In this document: piece by piece, positions 17,114 to 25,938 of the stretch
How the letters are laid out: the number at the start of each line of letters is the position of its first letter
How positions within the stretch are numbered: position 1 is the stretch's first letter
DNA from: Paenibacillus sp. FSL R5-0490
Lineage (GTDB): Bacteria; Bacillota; Bacilli; Bacillales; Cytobacillaceae
Length of the DNA: 64,000 nucleotides
Assembly (NCBI RefSeq): GCF_001956215.1
Contig: NZ_MRTQ01000005.1
Span: 62,001 to 126,000, forward strand
Reading direction: 5' to 3'
Translations under genes and position numbers: made by a program
The notes under the pieces: generated by a model
What the model was told of the DNA's origin: nothing
The model's input: the letters and a program-made list of their open reading frames with translations, nothing else
Database searches by the model: none

Positions 17114-18109
17114 ATGGCAATGCGATTTCTTCCCGGAAAAAAGAAGCATGTAAATTTAATTATCAAAGACCATGTAATTCGATATGCAGAACTGAAAAGT
17201 CAGCGTGATTTGGATCTGGCAAGATGGGATGAACGGTTTTTGCCGCCGGGGATTATCAAGGATGGGAAGATCCTGGATTATGATACACTTGCTCTTATCC
17301 TTGAAGAATGCGTCAATGAGTGGAAAATAAAAAGCAGGCAGGTATATTTTACTGTACCTGATCCTTTTATTGTATTAAGAAAGCTGACCATACCAGGGGA
17401 TGTCCAGGAGGATGAGATTAAAGGCTATTTATATATGGAACTCGGCACCAGCATACATCTGCCTTTTGAAGAGCCTGTTTTTGATTATCATGTTCTCAGT
17501 TCAAATCAGAAGGGTTCATCCGAAATCCTGCTGTTCGCTGCTCCTGAAGAGATTGTCATGGAATATACAGAGCTATTCGAGGGTGTCAAACTCCGTCCCG
17601 CAGCTGCAGATATCTCTTCTCTCGCACTGTATCGTCTTTATTGCAGCTATTTTGAAGAACAGCAATCAGAAGCTATTATGCTCATTCAGATTGACCTGAA
17701 TTCTGCAGTGTGCAGCATTTTTGAATCAGAAATCCCGGTATTTATGAGAAACATTGCGATTGAGACAGACTTAACCAAGTGGGTAACAGCAGCAATGCCT
17801 AATGGAGAAAAGAAGCTGGAATACAGCGGTAAAGAAGAAGAAGTGCTGCATCCTCTATTGGATATCTACAATGACATTGAAAAAGTAATGAATTTTTACA
17901 GATATTCATTAAATCAGGGACAGCGCCAAATTAGCAGAATCATCGTAACCGGCGACCACCCATGGCTTGAGAATATTTATAGGGATATAAAAAACAGAAT
18001 GGAAGTGCCAGTTGCTTCTTTCCAGGACTGCCTGAACAGCGGACAGTATGAGCTGCTGAAGCAATCAGCTTTCCATGTGAATATCGGACTTGGCTTAAAA
18101 GAGGGATAG
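17114..18109 (+). CDS. pilM: Pilus assembly protein PilM (actin-like)
   Basis: A 331-aa cytoplasmic protein of the PilM actin-fold family. Recognisable parts: VNLIIKDHVIRYAELK at the start, the phosphate-loop-like beginning, VYFTVPDPFIVLRKLTIPG, and the C-terminal TGDHPWLENIYRDIKNRM. PilM binds the N-terminal tail of PilN and links the cytoplasmic motor to the membrane subcomplex. The following gene begins only 3 bases later and carries the NLLP motif that PilM recognises. Confidence 0.88.
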   Translation: MAMRFLPGKKKHVNLIIKDHVIRYAELKSQRDLDLARWDERFLPPGIIKDGKILDYDTLALILEECVNEWKIKSRQVYFTVPDPFIVLRKLTIPGDVQEDEIKGYLYMELGTSIHLPFEEPVFDYHVLSSNQKGSSEILLFAAPEEIVMEYTELFEGVKLRPAAADISSLALYRLYCSYFEEQQSEAIMLIQIDLNSAVCSIFESEIPVFMRNIAIETDLTKWVTAAMPNGEKKLEYSGKEEEVLHPLLDIYNDIEKVMNFYRYSLNQGQRQISRIIVTGDHPWLENIYRDIKNRMEVPVASFQDCLNSGQYELLKQSAFHVNIGLGLKEG

Positions 18110-18112
18110 CGC

Positions 18113-18772
18113 ATGCAGGTTGACATTAATCTTCTTCCTCAAAGGGAAAAAAGAACCAAAAACATCTATATTATTTTAGGTACTATTGCTGTCTTGCTTA
18201 TTGCTGCATTCTTGTTTGTATATCTAACAGTTGAAAAGAAGAACACTGAGCTTCTTCAAATTGAGAAAAGAATAACCCAGACAAATGAAATTCTTGAAGC
18301 TCAGCAGGCAAAGCTTGCAGAATATCAATCTTCCAATGCGGCAGAAGAGCTGAAAATTGCTATTGAATGGGCAGAAAAGCAGCCATTTGAATTAGTCTAT
18401 CTTATGGAACAGATCACAAGGCTTCTTCCTGAACGAGGATTCGTGATTGAGTTTGAGCTGGATGAAGAAAATAGAGTCAAACAGATTGTTCAATTTGACG
18501 CGAAAAGCGAGGCCGCCTATTATTTGCATAGTCTGACAGAATTGCCGTGGATTGATGAAGCGATTATAAGCGAAGCTAAAACTGCAGACATCTTAAAAGA
18601 CGAAGCAGCTGAACTTAGAAAACAGGCAAACATACAGCCGAGATATTATGCAGAATTTGAATTAAGAATTAACCCGGCATTGCTTAATGAGGCCGCCGAA
18701 ATGGATGAAACCCAAAGTACAGAGGAGAAGGATTCCTCCGCGCAGCAAGGGGAAGGAGCTGATTCTCCGTGA
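18113..18772 (+). CDS. pilN: Pilus assembly protein PilN
   Basis: A 219-aa bitopic membrane protein. The N-terminus VDINLLPQRE contains the conserved INLLP motif that docks into PilM. One membrane helix follows (about residues 20-42), then a coiled coil and an extracellular alpha/beta domain. The C-terminus is acidic and low-complexity. It overlaps pilO by 4 bases (GTGA). Confidence 0.85.
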   Translation: MQVDINLLPQREKRTKNIYIILGTIAVLLIAAFLFVYLTVEKKNTELLQIEKRITQTNEILEAQQAKLAEYQSSNAAEELKIAIEWAEKQPFELVYLMEQITRLLPERGFVIEFELDEENRVKQIVQFDAKSEAAYYLHSLTELPWIDEAIISEAKTADILKDEAAELRKQANIQPRYYAEFELRINPALLNEAAEMDETQSTEEKDSSAQQGEGADSP

Positions 18773-19548
18773 ACCGGGAAATTTCCAAAAAGCAGCTTGT
18801 ATTTGTTTTGCTTGCATTGGTTTTTATAGCGGGAATAGCATTTGGAAGTAATTATCTCTTTATCAAACCGGTGAACGAAAAAATGGCCAGGAAGCAGTCT
18901 GAACTGCAAATGGCCACTCAGCAATTAACCATTATTGAGAATAATCTTCAGCAGCTGAATGAGCAGACCGTATTGAGTACGGTAGAGCTTCAAAAGCAGG
19001 TTCCTGTCAAAAGGCTTCTGGATCAGCTTCTTTTGGATATCGAAAAATCTGAAATTATTTCAGATGTTAATATCATAGAAATGAAGATGAATGGTACTGA
19101 AAGTGATGAAGAAATCGACCTTTCTGAAGAAGAAGGGAATCAGCCTCAGGAAGAAAATTCTGAAACGGAGGGTTCGAAAGAAACCTCAGAAACAGATCCA
19201 TTGATAGAAGAGAAGCTTCCAAATGGTATTAAAAAGGTTTCGATTGTCCTAAACGGGCAGGCAGATACTTATTTTGAAATGGAAAGTTTCATTAAAAATT
19301 TATTGGATTTAAAGAGGATTCTTAGGGTGGAAAGTTTGAAATATACGGGCTTTGATGAAATTGTGAGTGTCCTGCAGGAAGACCAGATGGTTGAATTTGA
19401 ATTGGCGATAGCGGCCTATTACTACCCTGAATTGACAGAGTTGCAGAAGGAGCTCCCGCCTTTGGATACTCCGAGAATATCAAATAAAAGGAATCCATTA
19501 AGCAGCTTCTCTGAACTGGAGGCTGAGGAGGATAATCAGACACCTTAA
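18769..19548 (+). CDS. pilO: Pilus assembly protein PilO-like
   Basis: A 259-aa bitopic protein with one N-terminal helix (about residues 9-30), a coiled coil to about 85, an acidic insertion (about 110-145, rich in Glu and Ser) and a ferredoxin-like C-terminal domain. It starts at GTG 18769 inside the pilN stop. Assignment to PilO rests on position and topology more than on motifs. PilN/PilO heterodimers connect PilM to the outer part of the machine; Gram-positives lack PilP and PilQ, and none is seen here. Confidence 0.75.
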   Translation: MNREISKKQLVFVLLALVFIAGIAFGSNYLFIKPVNEKMARKQSELQMATQQLTIIENNLQQLNEQTVLSTVELQKQVPVKRLLDQLLLDIEKSEIISDVNIIEMKMNGTESDEEIDLSEEEGNQPQEENSETEGSKETSETDPLIEEKLPNGIKKVSIVLNGQADTYFEMESFIKNLLDLKRILRVESLKYTGFDEIVSVLQEDQMVEFELAIAAYYYPELTELQKELPPLDTPRISNKRNPLSSFSELEAEEDNQTP

Positions 19549-19574
19549 CCAAAAAACGAAGAGAGGTCTAGTAT

Positions 19575-20021
19575 ATGATAACTGCTGCTAGACTAAACCA
19601 TAAAGGGTTTACATTGATTGAAGTGCTGGCCGTCATAGTCATATTGGGCATCATTTCTTTAATTGCCGTCATTTCAGTTAATAATGTCGTTCAAAGAGTG
19701 AAGGATCAGGCATTTGTGGGAAATGCTCTTGCATTAAAGGAATCAGCGGAGCTTTATATAAGAAATGAAATCATCAGCGGAGGTATGCTGCCGGAAAAAG
19801 TAACATATTCAATGCTCGCTGATGCTGACTTCATTGAACCGATCAGAGATCCTGATACAAAAAATCTGCTGCAGCCTTCGGAGAGTACCTATGCTGTTGT
19901 CAGCGGAAAATCGATAACAGCTGTTTGCTTTATAGGAGAAAAGCGGAGTTTATGCTACTCAAATGGCAATGAAGGTATTCCCATAAATAAATTGGATCCA
20001 GAATTCATTACTGAGAATTAG
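19575..20021 (+). CDS. Second type IV prepilin (minor pilin)
   Basis: A 148-aa prepilin: NHKG, then FTLIEVLAVIVILGIISLIAV with Glu at +5. The globular part has two cysteines (VCFIGEKRSLC spacing) that could form a disulfide loop. Similar in size to PilA but without the pilin IP kink at the same place and lacking its own strong promoter, so it is more likely a minor pilin than the shaft subunit. It is the last gene of the pilus operon before a strong terminator. Confidence 0.82.
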   Translation: MITAARLNHKGFTLIEVLAVIVILGIISLIAVISVNNVVQRVKDQAFVGNALALKESAELYIRNEIISGGMLPEKVTYSMLADADFIEPIRDPDTKNLLQPSESTYAVVSGKSITAVCFIGEKRSLCYSNGNEGIPINKLDPEFITEN

Positions 20022-20060
20022 CCAAAAATCCGAATGAAAAATTTGACGAAATCCTTCCGT

Positions 20061-20095
20061 AACAAGACGACAAAAGTCTTGTTATTTTTTTTTTT
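20061..20095 (+). terminator. Terminator of the type IV pilus operon
   Basis: An 8-bp perfect stem (AACAAGAC 20061-20068, GTCTTGTT 20076-20083) is followed by an 11-base T-run at 20085-20095. Confidence 0.85.
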
Positions 20096-20149
20096 CATTA
20101 TGTTAGGATGGAAACAATTCAGGAAACGGTACGGAAGGGAGGATGAGAT

Positions 20150-21232
20150 GTGGACAAGCCTAAAAGCGAAAAAACAATCACGATAAAGATTAATGGCAAG
20201 GACCGTCCGTTTCAGGAGAAAAAGGAAGAAATGAAGGAAAAATCATGGGATCCGAGACAGCTGGATAGACAGAAAAAGCAGGATCAAACTGAATTTTTCG
20301 CTTCCATACAAACAGCGGCCGGCAAAGAGGCGGATGACAGCTTTGACTGGATTCTGCCTGAGGAAACGGAAGATGCGGATATAAAGGAATATAAAATAGC
20401 AGCTCCTCCTAAATTACCAGCTAAAAATGGTCTGAGTACACTGGCCAGGAAATTCCGGGGAAGAAATAAGCAAGGATTCTTAACATCCATTTTTCTCGCT
20501 GTCTTTTTTGCGGTCCTTCTTGGGACAAGCTTCGGATTCATCATGCTGAAGCTGGTATTCACAGATCAGGCAGCTGAAACTGTGGAGGCGCCTCCAATTA
20601 ATGAAAAGCCGGCAGAAGCAAGTCTGCAGACTCCTGCAGGATCTGCGGGTTTAGAAACAATTGCAACATATGTAGTTCAAGGGGGCGTTTTTTCAAACAG
20701 CGAAGCTGCTCAGCAAATCAAGGATGCCAACTCTCAAAAAGGGGTTTATAGCCAATCCATAACAATGGGAGAGCAGACTTTTCTTTTCTTAGGGGTATCA
20801 GGCAGCCTTGATAAGGCGAAGGAAATAGGAGCTGATCTTAAAAGCAAGGGAATTGATGTATTTGCTAAAGAAGTAACCTTTGAAGGCAAAGCAATTGAAG
20901 GAGTAAATGCCGAAGAGAAAAAACTGGCTGAAATTGCTCCTGTTTTATTTCAAAGCCTGTCAGAAGGTGCAGCCAGTGCAACTCTCGGCAGCTCCATAAC
21001 CCCTGAAACGGCTGAAAAAATAGAAAGCCACATCAAGTCAGTGAATGAACTTCAGGCCGATAAAATTCAAAATAAAAGCCTGATTTCGGTTAGAGAAGAA
21101 CTATTGAATGCTTCAAAGCAACTGGAAACCTACCAGCAGTCAGGTGATGCTGCAGCAGCAGGTAAAATTCAGGAGCACCTGCTTGGGTTTCTTGCGGCTT
21201 ATCAGTTACTTCTTCAGTCAGGCGGGCAGTAA
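20150..21232 (+). CDS. spoIIB: Stage II sporulation protein B (SPOR domain)
   Basis: A 360-aa bitopic protein. A charged cytoplasmic N-terminus opens with KTITIKINGKDRPFQ, as in Bacillus SpoIIB. One membrane helix lies at about residues 110-135, and a SPOR peptidoglycan-binding domain at about 175-255 (YVVQGGVFSNSEAAQQIKD). SpoIIB localises to the sporulation septum and helps dissolve septal wall during engulfment. GTG 20150 is the start, 7 bases after GGGAGG. Gene order folC-(pilus locus)-spoIIB-maf supports the name. Confidence 0.88.
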   Translation: MDKPKSEKTITIKINGKDRPFQEKKEEMKEKSWDPRQLDRQKKQDQTEFFASIQTAAGKEADDSFDWILPEETEDADIKEYKIAAPPKLPAKNGLSTLARKFRGRNKQGFLTSIFLAVFFAVLLGTSFGFIMLKLVFTDQAAETVEAPPINEKPAEASLQTPAGSAGLETIATYVVQGGVFSNSEAAQQIKDANSQKGVYSQSITMGEQTFLFLGVSGSLDKAKEIGADLKSKGIDVFAKEVTFEGKAIEGVNAEEKKLAEIAPVLFQSLSEGAASATLGSSITPETAEKIESHIKSVNELQADKIQNKSLISVREELLNASKQLETYQQSGDAAAAGKIQEHLLGFLAAYQLLLQSGGQ

Positions 21233-21301
21233 GGACCCGGCATATTGTGCCATAAGGTTATAAGATTCGAATATTTTCTGGGAAATATCACATATTAAGC
21301 G

Positions 21302-21339
21302 GAGTCTGTTCGGGAAATTTAGACAGACTCTTTCTTTTT
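21302..21339 (+). terminator. Terminator of spoIIB
   Basis: GAGTCTGT (21302-21309) pairs with ACAGACTC (21323-21330), followed by TTTCTTTTT. Confidence 0.75.
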
Positions 21340-21455
21340 GTCATTATTTGATATGAAAATACCGTAAATTTCTTCTTTAAAATTGTTTGTCTGGCAATTT
21401 TTTGATACGATAAACCTGTATCTCCCAATATGATACATAAAGGTAAGGTGATTAC

Positions 21456-22028
21456 ATGCAAAACCTCATTTTAGCCTCTTCTTCCCCGCGGCGAAAAGAA
21501 CTTCTTGAAAATCTTCATTTGCAATTTGAAGTCTCCAGCAGTGATGTCGATGAAAGTTTTGATCCAGTGCTGACACCAGGAGAGATCGTGAAGGAGCTTG
21601 CCCATAGAAAGGCAAAGGCTGTATTTAATAAGCACCCTGATTCATATGTAATTGGATCAGATACAGTGGTTGTTAAGGACGGCGCTGTTTTAGGAAAGCC
21701 AGACAGCAGCAAGGCAGCCTTCATTATGCTGAAAAGTCTGTCTGGAACCACTCATTCTGTTTACACAGGTGTATCTATCATGACGCCTGGAAAAAATGCC
21801 ATTACATTTTATGAAAAAACTGATGTGGTGTTCTGGGAGTTAACAGATGAAGAAATTAACTCTTATATTGGCACCGGTGAACCGTTTGACAAGGCAGGGG
21901 CATATGGGATACAAGGCATTGGCAGCATGCTTGTAAAAAGTATAAGCGGAGATTATTTCTCTGTTGTCGGTCTTCCTGTCTCCAGAACGGTTCGTGAACT
22001 GAGGAAAGCGGGATATTCGCTTCCTTAA
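21456..22028 (+). CDS. maf: Maf family nucleoside triphosphate pyrophosphatase
   Basis: A 190-aa cytoplasmic protein with the N-terminal Maf signature ASSSPRRKELLENL, the DVDES motif (about residue 31), SDTVV (about 70) and the GEPFDKAGAYGIQG block (about 145). Maf proteins hydrolyse dTTP/UTP or modified pyrimidine nucleotides and were first described as septum-formation inhibitors. Length is normal. It is followed by radC after 51 bases, as in B. subtilis. Confidence 0.93.
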   Translation: MQNLILASSSPRRKELLENLHLQFEVSSSDVDESFDPVLTPGEIVKELAHRKAKAVFNKHPDSYVIGSDTVVVKDGAVLGKPDSSKAAFIMLKSLSGTTHSVYTGVSIMTPGKNAITFYEKTDVVFWELTDEEINSYIGTGEPFDKAGAYGIQGIGSMLVKSISGDYFSVVGLPVSRTVRELRKAGYSLP

Positions 22029-22048
22029 TATACTTCATTCATCTTCAG

Positions 22049-22073
22049 CTCCCTGAGCCCAGAGTTTAGGGAG
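22049..22073 (+). promoter_or_regulatory. Hairpin pairing with the radC Shine-Dalgarno
   Basis: CTCCCTGAG (22049-22057) pairs with TTTAGGGAG (22065-22073), including G-U pairs. The right arm contains AGGGAG, part of the radC ribosome binding site AGGGAGGA. Folding would hide the site; whether it is regulatory is unknown. Confidence 0.4.
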
Positions 22074-22079
22074 GACAAT

Positions 22080-22769
22080 ATGCAAACAGATTCTCTTTTA
22101 ATTAAAGATTTTCCTCAGGATGAGCGCCCTCGTGAGCGCTTTGTCCAAAATGGTCCAGAGAGCTTGTCCAATCACGAACTGATAGCAATATTACTCAGAA
22201 CAGGCACGAAAGATGAATCAGTTCTGCAATTAGCGAATAGGCTTCTTACCCAATTTGAAGGACTTCGGCTGTTAAAGGATGCATCCCTGGATGAAATAAC
22301 GGCCATTAAAGGAATAGGATCGGCAAAGGCAATTCAGTTGCTGGCAGCAGTTGAAATTGGCCGGAGAATTTCAAAGCTCACATATGATGACAGGTATATT
22401 ATCCGTTCGCCTGAGGATGGGGCAAATTATGTCATGCATGAAATGCGATTTTTGTCTCAGGAGCATTTTGTATGCCTTTATTTAAATACAAAAAATCAGG
22501 TGCTTCATAAGCAGACCATCTTTATTGGAAGCCTGAACGCTTCAATCGTACATCCCAGAGAGGTCTTTAAGGAGGCATTTCGCAGGTCGGCTGCGTCCAT
22601 CATCTGCATTCATAATCATCCGAGCGGCGATCCGACTCCAAGCAGGGAAGACATTGAAGTAACCAAAAGACTTGCAGAGTCCGGAAAAATAATCGGCATC
22701 GATGTGCTGGACCATCTGATCATCGGTGAAAATAAATTTGTCAGTTTAAAGGAAAAAGGGTATTTATAA
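22080..22769 (+). CDS. radC: RadC family DNA repair-associated JAB protein
   Basis: A 229-aa protein with a helix-hairpin-helix region (about residues 65-80, IKGIGSAKAIQL) and a JAB/MPN metal-binding domain whose motif HNHPSGDPTPSREDIEVT is intact at about residue 178. The function in repair is unclear in the family. Adjacent to maf and mreB as in other Bacillus. No terminator is evident after it. Confidence 0.93.
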   Translation: MQTDSLLIKDFPQDERPRERFVQNGPESLSNHELIAILLRTGTKDESVLQLANRLLTQFEGLRLLKDASLDEITAIKGIGSAKAIQLLAAVEIGRRISKLTYDDRYIIRSPEDGANYVMHEMRFLSQEHFVCLYLNTKNQVLHKQTIFIGSLNASIVHPREVFKEAFRRSAASIICIHNHPSGDPTPSREDIEVTKRLAESGKIIGIDVLDHLIIGENKFVSLKEKGYL

Positions 22770-22783
22770 CACTATGTTTTTGT

Positions 22784-22813
22784 TTGACGTTAAGATATAA
22801 TATTGGTTATGAT
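22784..22813 (+). promoter_or_regulatory. SigmaA promoter upstream of mreB
   Basis: TTGACG (22784-22789) and TATGAT (22808-22813), each one mismatch from consensus, are 18 bases apart. The predicted transcript has a leader of about 110 bases before mreB. Confidence 0.55.
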
Positions 22814-22930
22814 TTTTGAGATGCCTTGCATTTTTGGAGGCGGATTGTACTAGAAAAATAAAAGAAAATTCCATTAAAAAACCTTACTTAGGAAAATGAG
22901 CAATTTGTATCAGAAAGGGAGATACCATTT

Positions 22931-23953
22931 ATGTTTGGAATCGGTACTAGAGACCTTGGAATAGATTTAGGAACAGCTAATACACTTGTCTATGTTAAAG
23001 GAAAAGGAATTGTTGTCAGAGAGCCGTCAGTAGTTGCACTGCAGACAGATACTAAAAATATTGTAGCCGTCGGTAATGACGCTAAAAATATGATCGGTCG
23101 TACTCCCGGCAATATTGTTGCGCTGCGTCCAATGAAGGATGGCGTTATTGCCGATTATGAGACCACCGCTGTCATGATGAAATATTATATTAAACAAGCC
23201 AATAAAAATAAGGGCTTTTTCTCAGGGAAGCCGTATGTAATGGTTTGTGTACCATCAGGTATTACAGCCGTTGAAGAGCGCGCGGTTGTCGATGCAACCC
23301 GCCAGGCAGGCGCTCGCGATGCTTATACCATCGAAGAGCCGTTCGCCGCAGCAATCGGAGCTAATCTTCCTGTTTGGGAACCTACAGGAAGCATGGTGGT
23401 TGATATAGGTGGAGGAACTACGGAAGTAGCCATCATTTCCTTGGGCGGAATTGTTACAAGCCAATCGATCCGCATTGCCGGTGATGAAATGGATGATGCG
23501 ATTATCAATTATATCCGCAAAAATTACAACCTGATGATCGGTGACCGTACAGCAGAAACAATTAAAGTGGAGGTAGGCTCTGCCGGTGATCCGGATGGCG
23601 TCGAAAACATGGAAATTCGCGGACGCGATCTGTTGACAGGTTTGCCAAAAACAATTGAAATTACTGCTGATGAAATCTCGAAAGCATTGAATGATACAGT
23701 ATATGCGATTGTGGATGCAGTAAAAAACACTCTTGAAAAAACTCCTCCTGAACTGGCAGCAGATATTATGGACCGGGGTATTGTCCTGACTGGCGGTGGA
23801 GCGCTTCTTCGAAATCTGGACAAGGTAATCAGTGAAGAAACGAAAATGCCTGTCCTTATTGCAGAAAATCCATTGGACTGTGTTGCAATTGGGACCGGAA
23901 AAGCTCTTGATCATATCGATTTATTCAAAACAAAAGCTAAAGAATCCAGATAA
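22931..23953 (+). CDS. mreB: Rod shape-determining protein MreB
   Basis: A 340-aa bacterial actin. Phosphate-1 [15 protein letters not shown] (about residue 11), phosphate-2 [16 protein letters not shown] (about 155) and the adenosine motif [12 protein letters not shown] (about 285) are intact. MreB filaments at the membrane guide lateral wall synthesis with MreC and MreD. Unusually, a 331-base spacer with RNA-like structure and a terminator-like hairpin separates mreB from mreC; in B. subtilis the spacing is short. Confidence 0.97.
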   Translation: MFGIGTRDLGIDLGTANTLVYVKGKGIVVREPSVVALQTDTKNIVAVGNDAKNMIGRTPGNIVALRPMKDGVIADYETTAVMMKYYIKQANKNKGFFSGKPYVMVCVPSGITAVEERAVVDATRQAGARDAYTIEEPFAAAIGANLPVWEPTGSMVVDIGGGTTEVAIISLGGIVTSQSIRIAGDEMDDAIINYIRKNYNLMIGDRTAETIKVEVGSAGDPDGVENMEIRGRDLLTGLPKTIEITADEISKALNDTVYAIVDAVKNTLEKTPPELAADIMDRGIVLTGGGALLRNLDKVISEETKMPVLIAENPLDCVAIGTGKALDHIDLFKTKAKESR

Positions 23954-23954
23954 A

Positions 23955-24110
23955 GTGAAACTTCAATCAGTGGGGGAGGTTTTTTATCCACACTGATTGT
24001 TAGTTGAACCAATCGGGCCTTTATGGGCAGTTTGACCCAACTTATCCTCCTGTGATTTTCCGATAAATAATTGAAATGAGGGTACTACTGCCCGTTAGAC
24101 TGCGATAATA
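23955..24110 (+). ncRNA. Candidate structured element between mreB and mreC (Bacillaceae-1-like?)
   Basis: Hairpin 1: CAATCAGTG pairs with CACTGATTG (about 23968-24000), flanked by an AACT/AGTT outer helix. Hairpin 2: GGGCAGT pairs with ACTGCCC (about 24024-24094), with ACCC/GGGT inside. The loop side of hairpin 2 contains TATCCTCC. Known: the Rfam Bacillaceae-1 motif has two terminal loops with RUCCU. The similarity is partial and the match is from memory, so the name is tentative. It could instead be a non-transcribed intergenic repeat. Confidence 0.35.
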
Positions 24111-24135
24111 GAGTTCTGAATAAGTAAAATAATAA

Positions 24136-24181
24136 AGCCCATTCACTTCTTTAAAGTGCATGGGCTCAAATTTGGTTTTTT
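24136..24181 (+). terminator. Terminator-like hairpin before mreC
   Basis: AGCCCAT-T-CACTT (24136-24148) pairs with AAGTG-C-ATGGGCT (24154-24166) with one internal mismatch. A TTTTTT run follows about 10 bases later, so termination may be inefficient. It would separate mreB transcripts from mreCD-minCD. Confidence 0.5.
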
Positions 24182-24284
24182 ATTGAGCTTCAAATGATAT
24201 CTCTGCAGATATATGTTATATTTTGTTGAGCAGTGCCTAAATGGCGCAGGATTTCCTGAAAAAATACTATTCGAGGTGTAAAGA

Positions 24285-25169
24285 ATGCCACAGTTCTTTC
24301 TGAACAAACGCCTGATTATTTTGCTTGTCAGCATTATTATTCTCGTGGCATTGATTGGATTTTCTTTAAAGGATAGAGAAAATTTGACCTGGCCTGAACA
24401 ATTTTTAAAAGATACTACCGGGTTTATACAAAATGCTGTTTCCAGCCCCGTGAATTATGTGGCAGGATTCTTTGAAAATGTCGAAGACTTGCAAAATACA
24501 TACAAAGAAAATAAAGATCTGAAAAAAAGGCTGGATGAACTTGCAAGACTTGAGTCTGAGGTTCAGAGGCTGAAAAAGGATAATACGGAACTTCAAGAGA
24601 TTTTGGATAAGAAAGATTCTTTAAGTGAATTTGAGCCAAAGCAGGCAACAGTAATAGGAAGAAATCCCGACAGATGGCATGAGTTGCTTATTATCAATAA
24701 GGGGAAAAATGCCGGAATTGAACCGGACATGGCGGTCATTACCTCAAAAGGCCTGATTGGCAAAGTAAAAAGCAGCAATACATTTACTTCAACCGTCCAG
24801 CTTCTTAGTTCAATGGATCCGACCAATCGCATCTCAGCTAAGATTCAGGCAGGCGAGAAAAACTTTTTCGGTCTGATTGAAGGCTATGATGATGATAAAG
24901 GTCTTCTTTTGCTTAAGAAGATTCCTTATGATGCGAAGGTTGAAAAGGATCAAAACGTTATTACATCAGGTCTGGGCGGTGTTTTCCCTGAGAGTCTGCC
25001 GATTGGGAAGGTTGTAGATGTTGTTCCGGATGAATTTGGTCTGACTCAAACTGCATATGTTAAGCCAGGAGCAGACTTTTATGATATCGGACATGTAATG
25101 GTCGTTAAAAGAGGGGCATCACAGCCTGAACTATTGGAAATGGTTGATGAGAAGGAGGAGGAACTGTGA
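24285..25169 (+). CDS. mreC: Rod shape-determining protein MreC
   Basis: A 294-aa bitopic protein: one membrane helix (about residues 9-28), a coiled coil (about 65-110) and the extracellular double beta-barrel domain. Characteristic stretches are ATVIGRNPDRWHELLIINKG and ITSGLGGVFPESLPIGKV. MreC links the cytoskeleton to the wall-synthesis enzymes. It overlaps mreD by 4 bases (GTGA). A GAGGTG Shine-Dalgarno precedes ATG 24285. Confidence 0.95.
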   Translation: MPQFFLNKRLIILLVSIIILVALIGFSLKDRENLTWPEQFLKDTTGFIQNAVSSPVNYVAGFFENVEDLQNTYKENKDLKKRLDELARLESEVQRLKKDNTELQEILDKKDSLSEFEPKQATVIGRNPDRWHELLIINKGKNAGIEPDMAVITSKGLIGKVKSSNTFTSTVQLLSSMDPTNRISAKIQAGEKNFFGLIEGYDDDKGLLLLKKIPYDAKVEKDQNVITSGLGGVFPESLPIGKVVDVVPDEFGLTQTAYVKPGADFYDIGHVMVVKRGASQPELLEMVDEKEEEL

Positions 25170-25681
25170 GAAGATTCCTTCTTCCTCTCATTCTCCTGGC
25201 CTTATTTATTGGTGAAAGCATATTTGTTCAAGTAACTCCGCATGATTTATTAGGCAGCGGAAAAATAGCAGTTCCCCGCTTTCTGATGGCTGCATTGCTT
25301 TTTTTGACCATTTTTGGCTCGAAAAAGCATGGAATTCTTTACGGCCTATTATTCGGGATGCTTTTTGATATTGTATATGTTGAAATTATCGGCATTTATT
25401 TGTTTCTATTTCCGGTCATTGCTTTTATTACAACCAAACTAATGAGAATTCTTCAGACGAATATAGCGATGGCTTCCATAATTGTGCTTTTGGGCATCAC
25501 CCTCCTTGAGGCCGGTGTTTACCAGATGAACTTACTAATTCACCATACTGATATGGAATTTGCAGTCTTTCTTTCGTCCCGTCTCCTGCCTACTCTGATA
25601 TTGAATGCCATTTTTATTATTATAGCTGTCTACCCATTTAAAAGACTTTCTGAAAAATTTGCAGATAGCTTAAACGAATAA
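25166..25681 (+). CDS. mreD: Rod shape-determining protein MreD
   Basis: A 171-aa integral membrane protein with five or so helices and the MreD-type segment FGSKKHGILYGLLFGMLFDIVY. It works with MreC in the elongasome. Starts at GTG within the end of mreC. Followed by a strong terminator, so minC needs its own promoter. Confidence 0.92.
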   Translation: MRRFLLPLILLALFIGESIFVQVTPHDLLGSGKIAVPRFLMAALLFLTIFGSKKHGILYGLLFGMLFDIVYVEIIGIYLFLFPVIAFITTKLMRILQTNIAMASIIVLLGITLLEAGVYQMNLLIHHTDMEFAVFLSSRLLPTLILNAIFIIIAVYPFKRLSEKFADSLNE

Positions 25682-25713
25682 TTGTCTGAAGTGATATAAT
25701 TTCACAATGAGAG

Positions 25714-25743
25714 AAAGAAACCGGATTACTCCGGTTTCTTTTA
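25714..25743 (+). terminator. Terminator after mreD
   Basis: A 12-bp perfect stem, AAAGAAACCGGA (25714-25725) with TCCGGTTTCTTT (25730-25741), 4-base loop and short T-run. Confidence 0.85.
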
Positions 25744-25938
25744 AATGAATAATTTTCAGTAAAAAAGGGATTTAGAAGGTTTCTGTCGAATTCTACCTTT
25801 ATGTGCAAATAAGGATAAGGAAAATCGACATACTTTTTATAAAATCTCTCGGCGGGCTGTATTTGAAGTAAAAGTCTGCTTAAAAATAGAGTGCATCAGC
25901 ACGAATGTGTTTCTTATCATTGAGGTGAACATCTTGAA

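Noticed and set aside
23255-23914. A 219-codon open frame on the minus strand opposite mreB
   Set aside because: Complement of a highly conserved coding sequence; the Cys/His/Phe-rich product is typical of such shadows.
24011-24100. A short coding gene between mreB and mreC
   Set aside because: No frame has a ribosome binding site or family resemblance, and the palindromic structure explains the sequence better.
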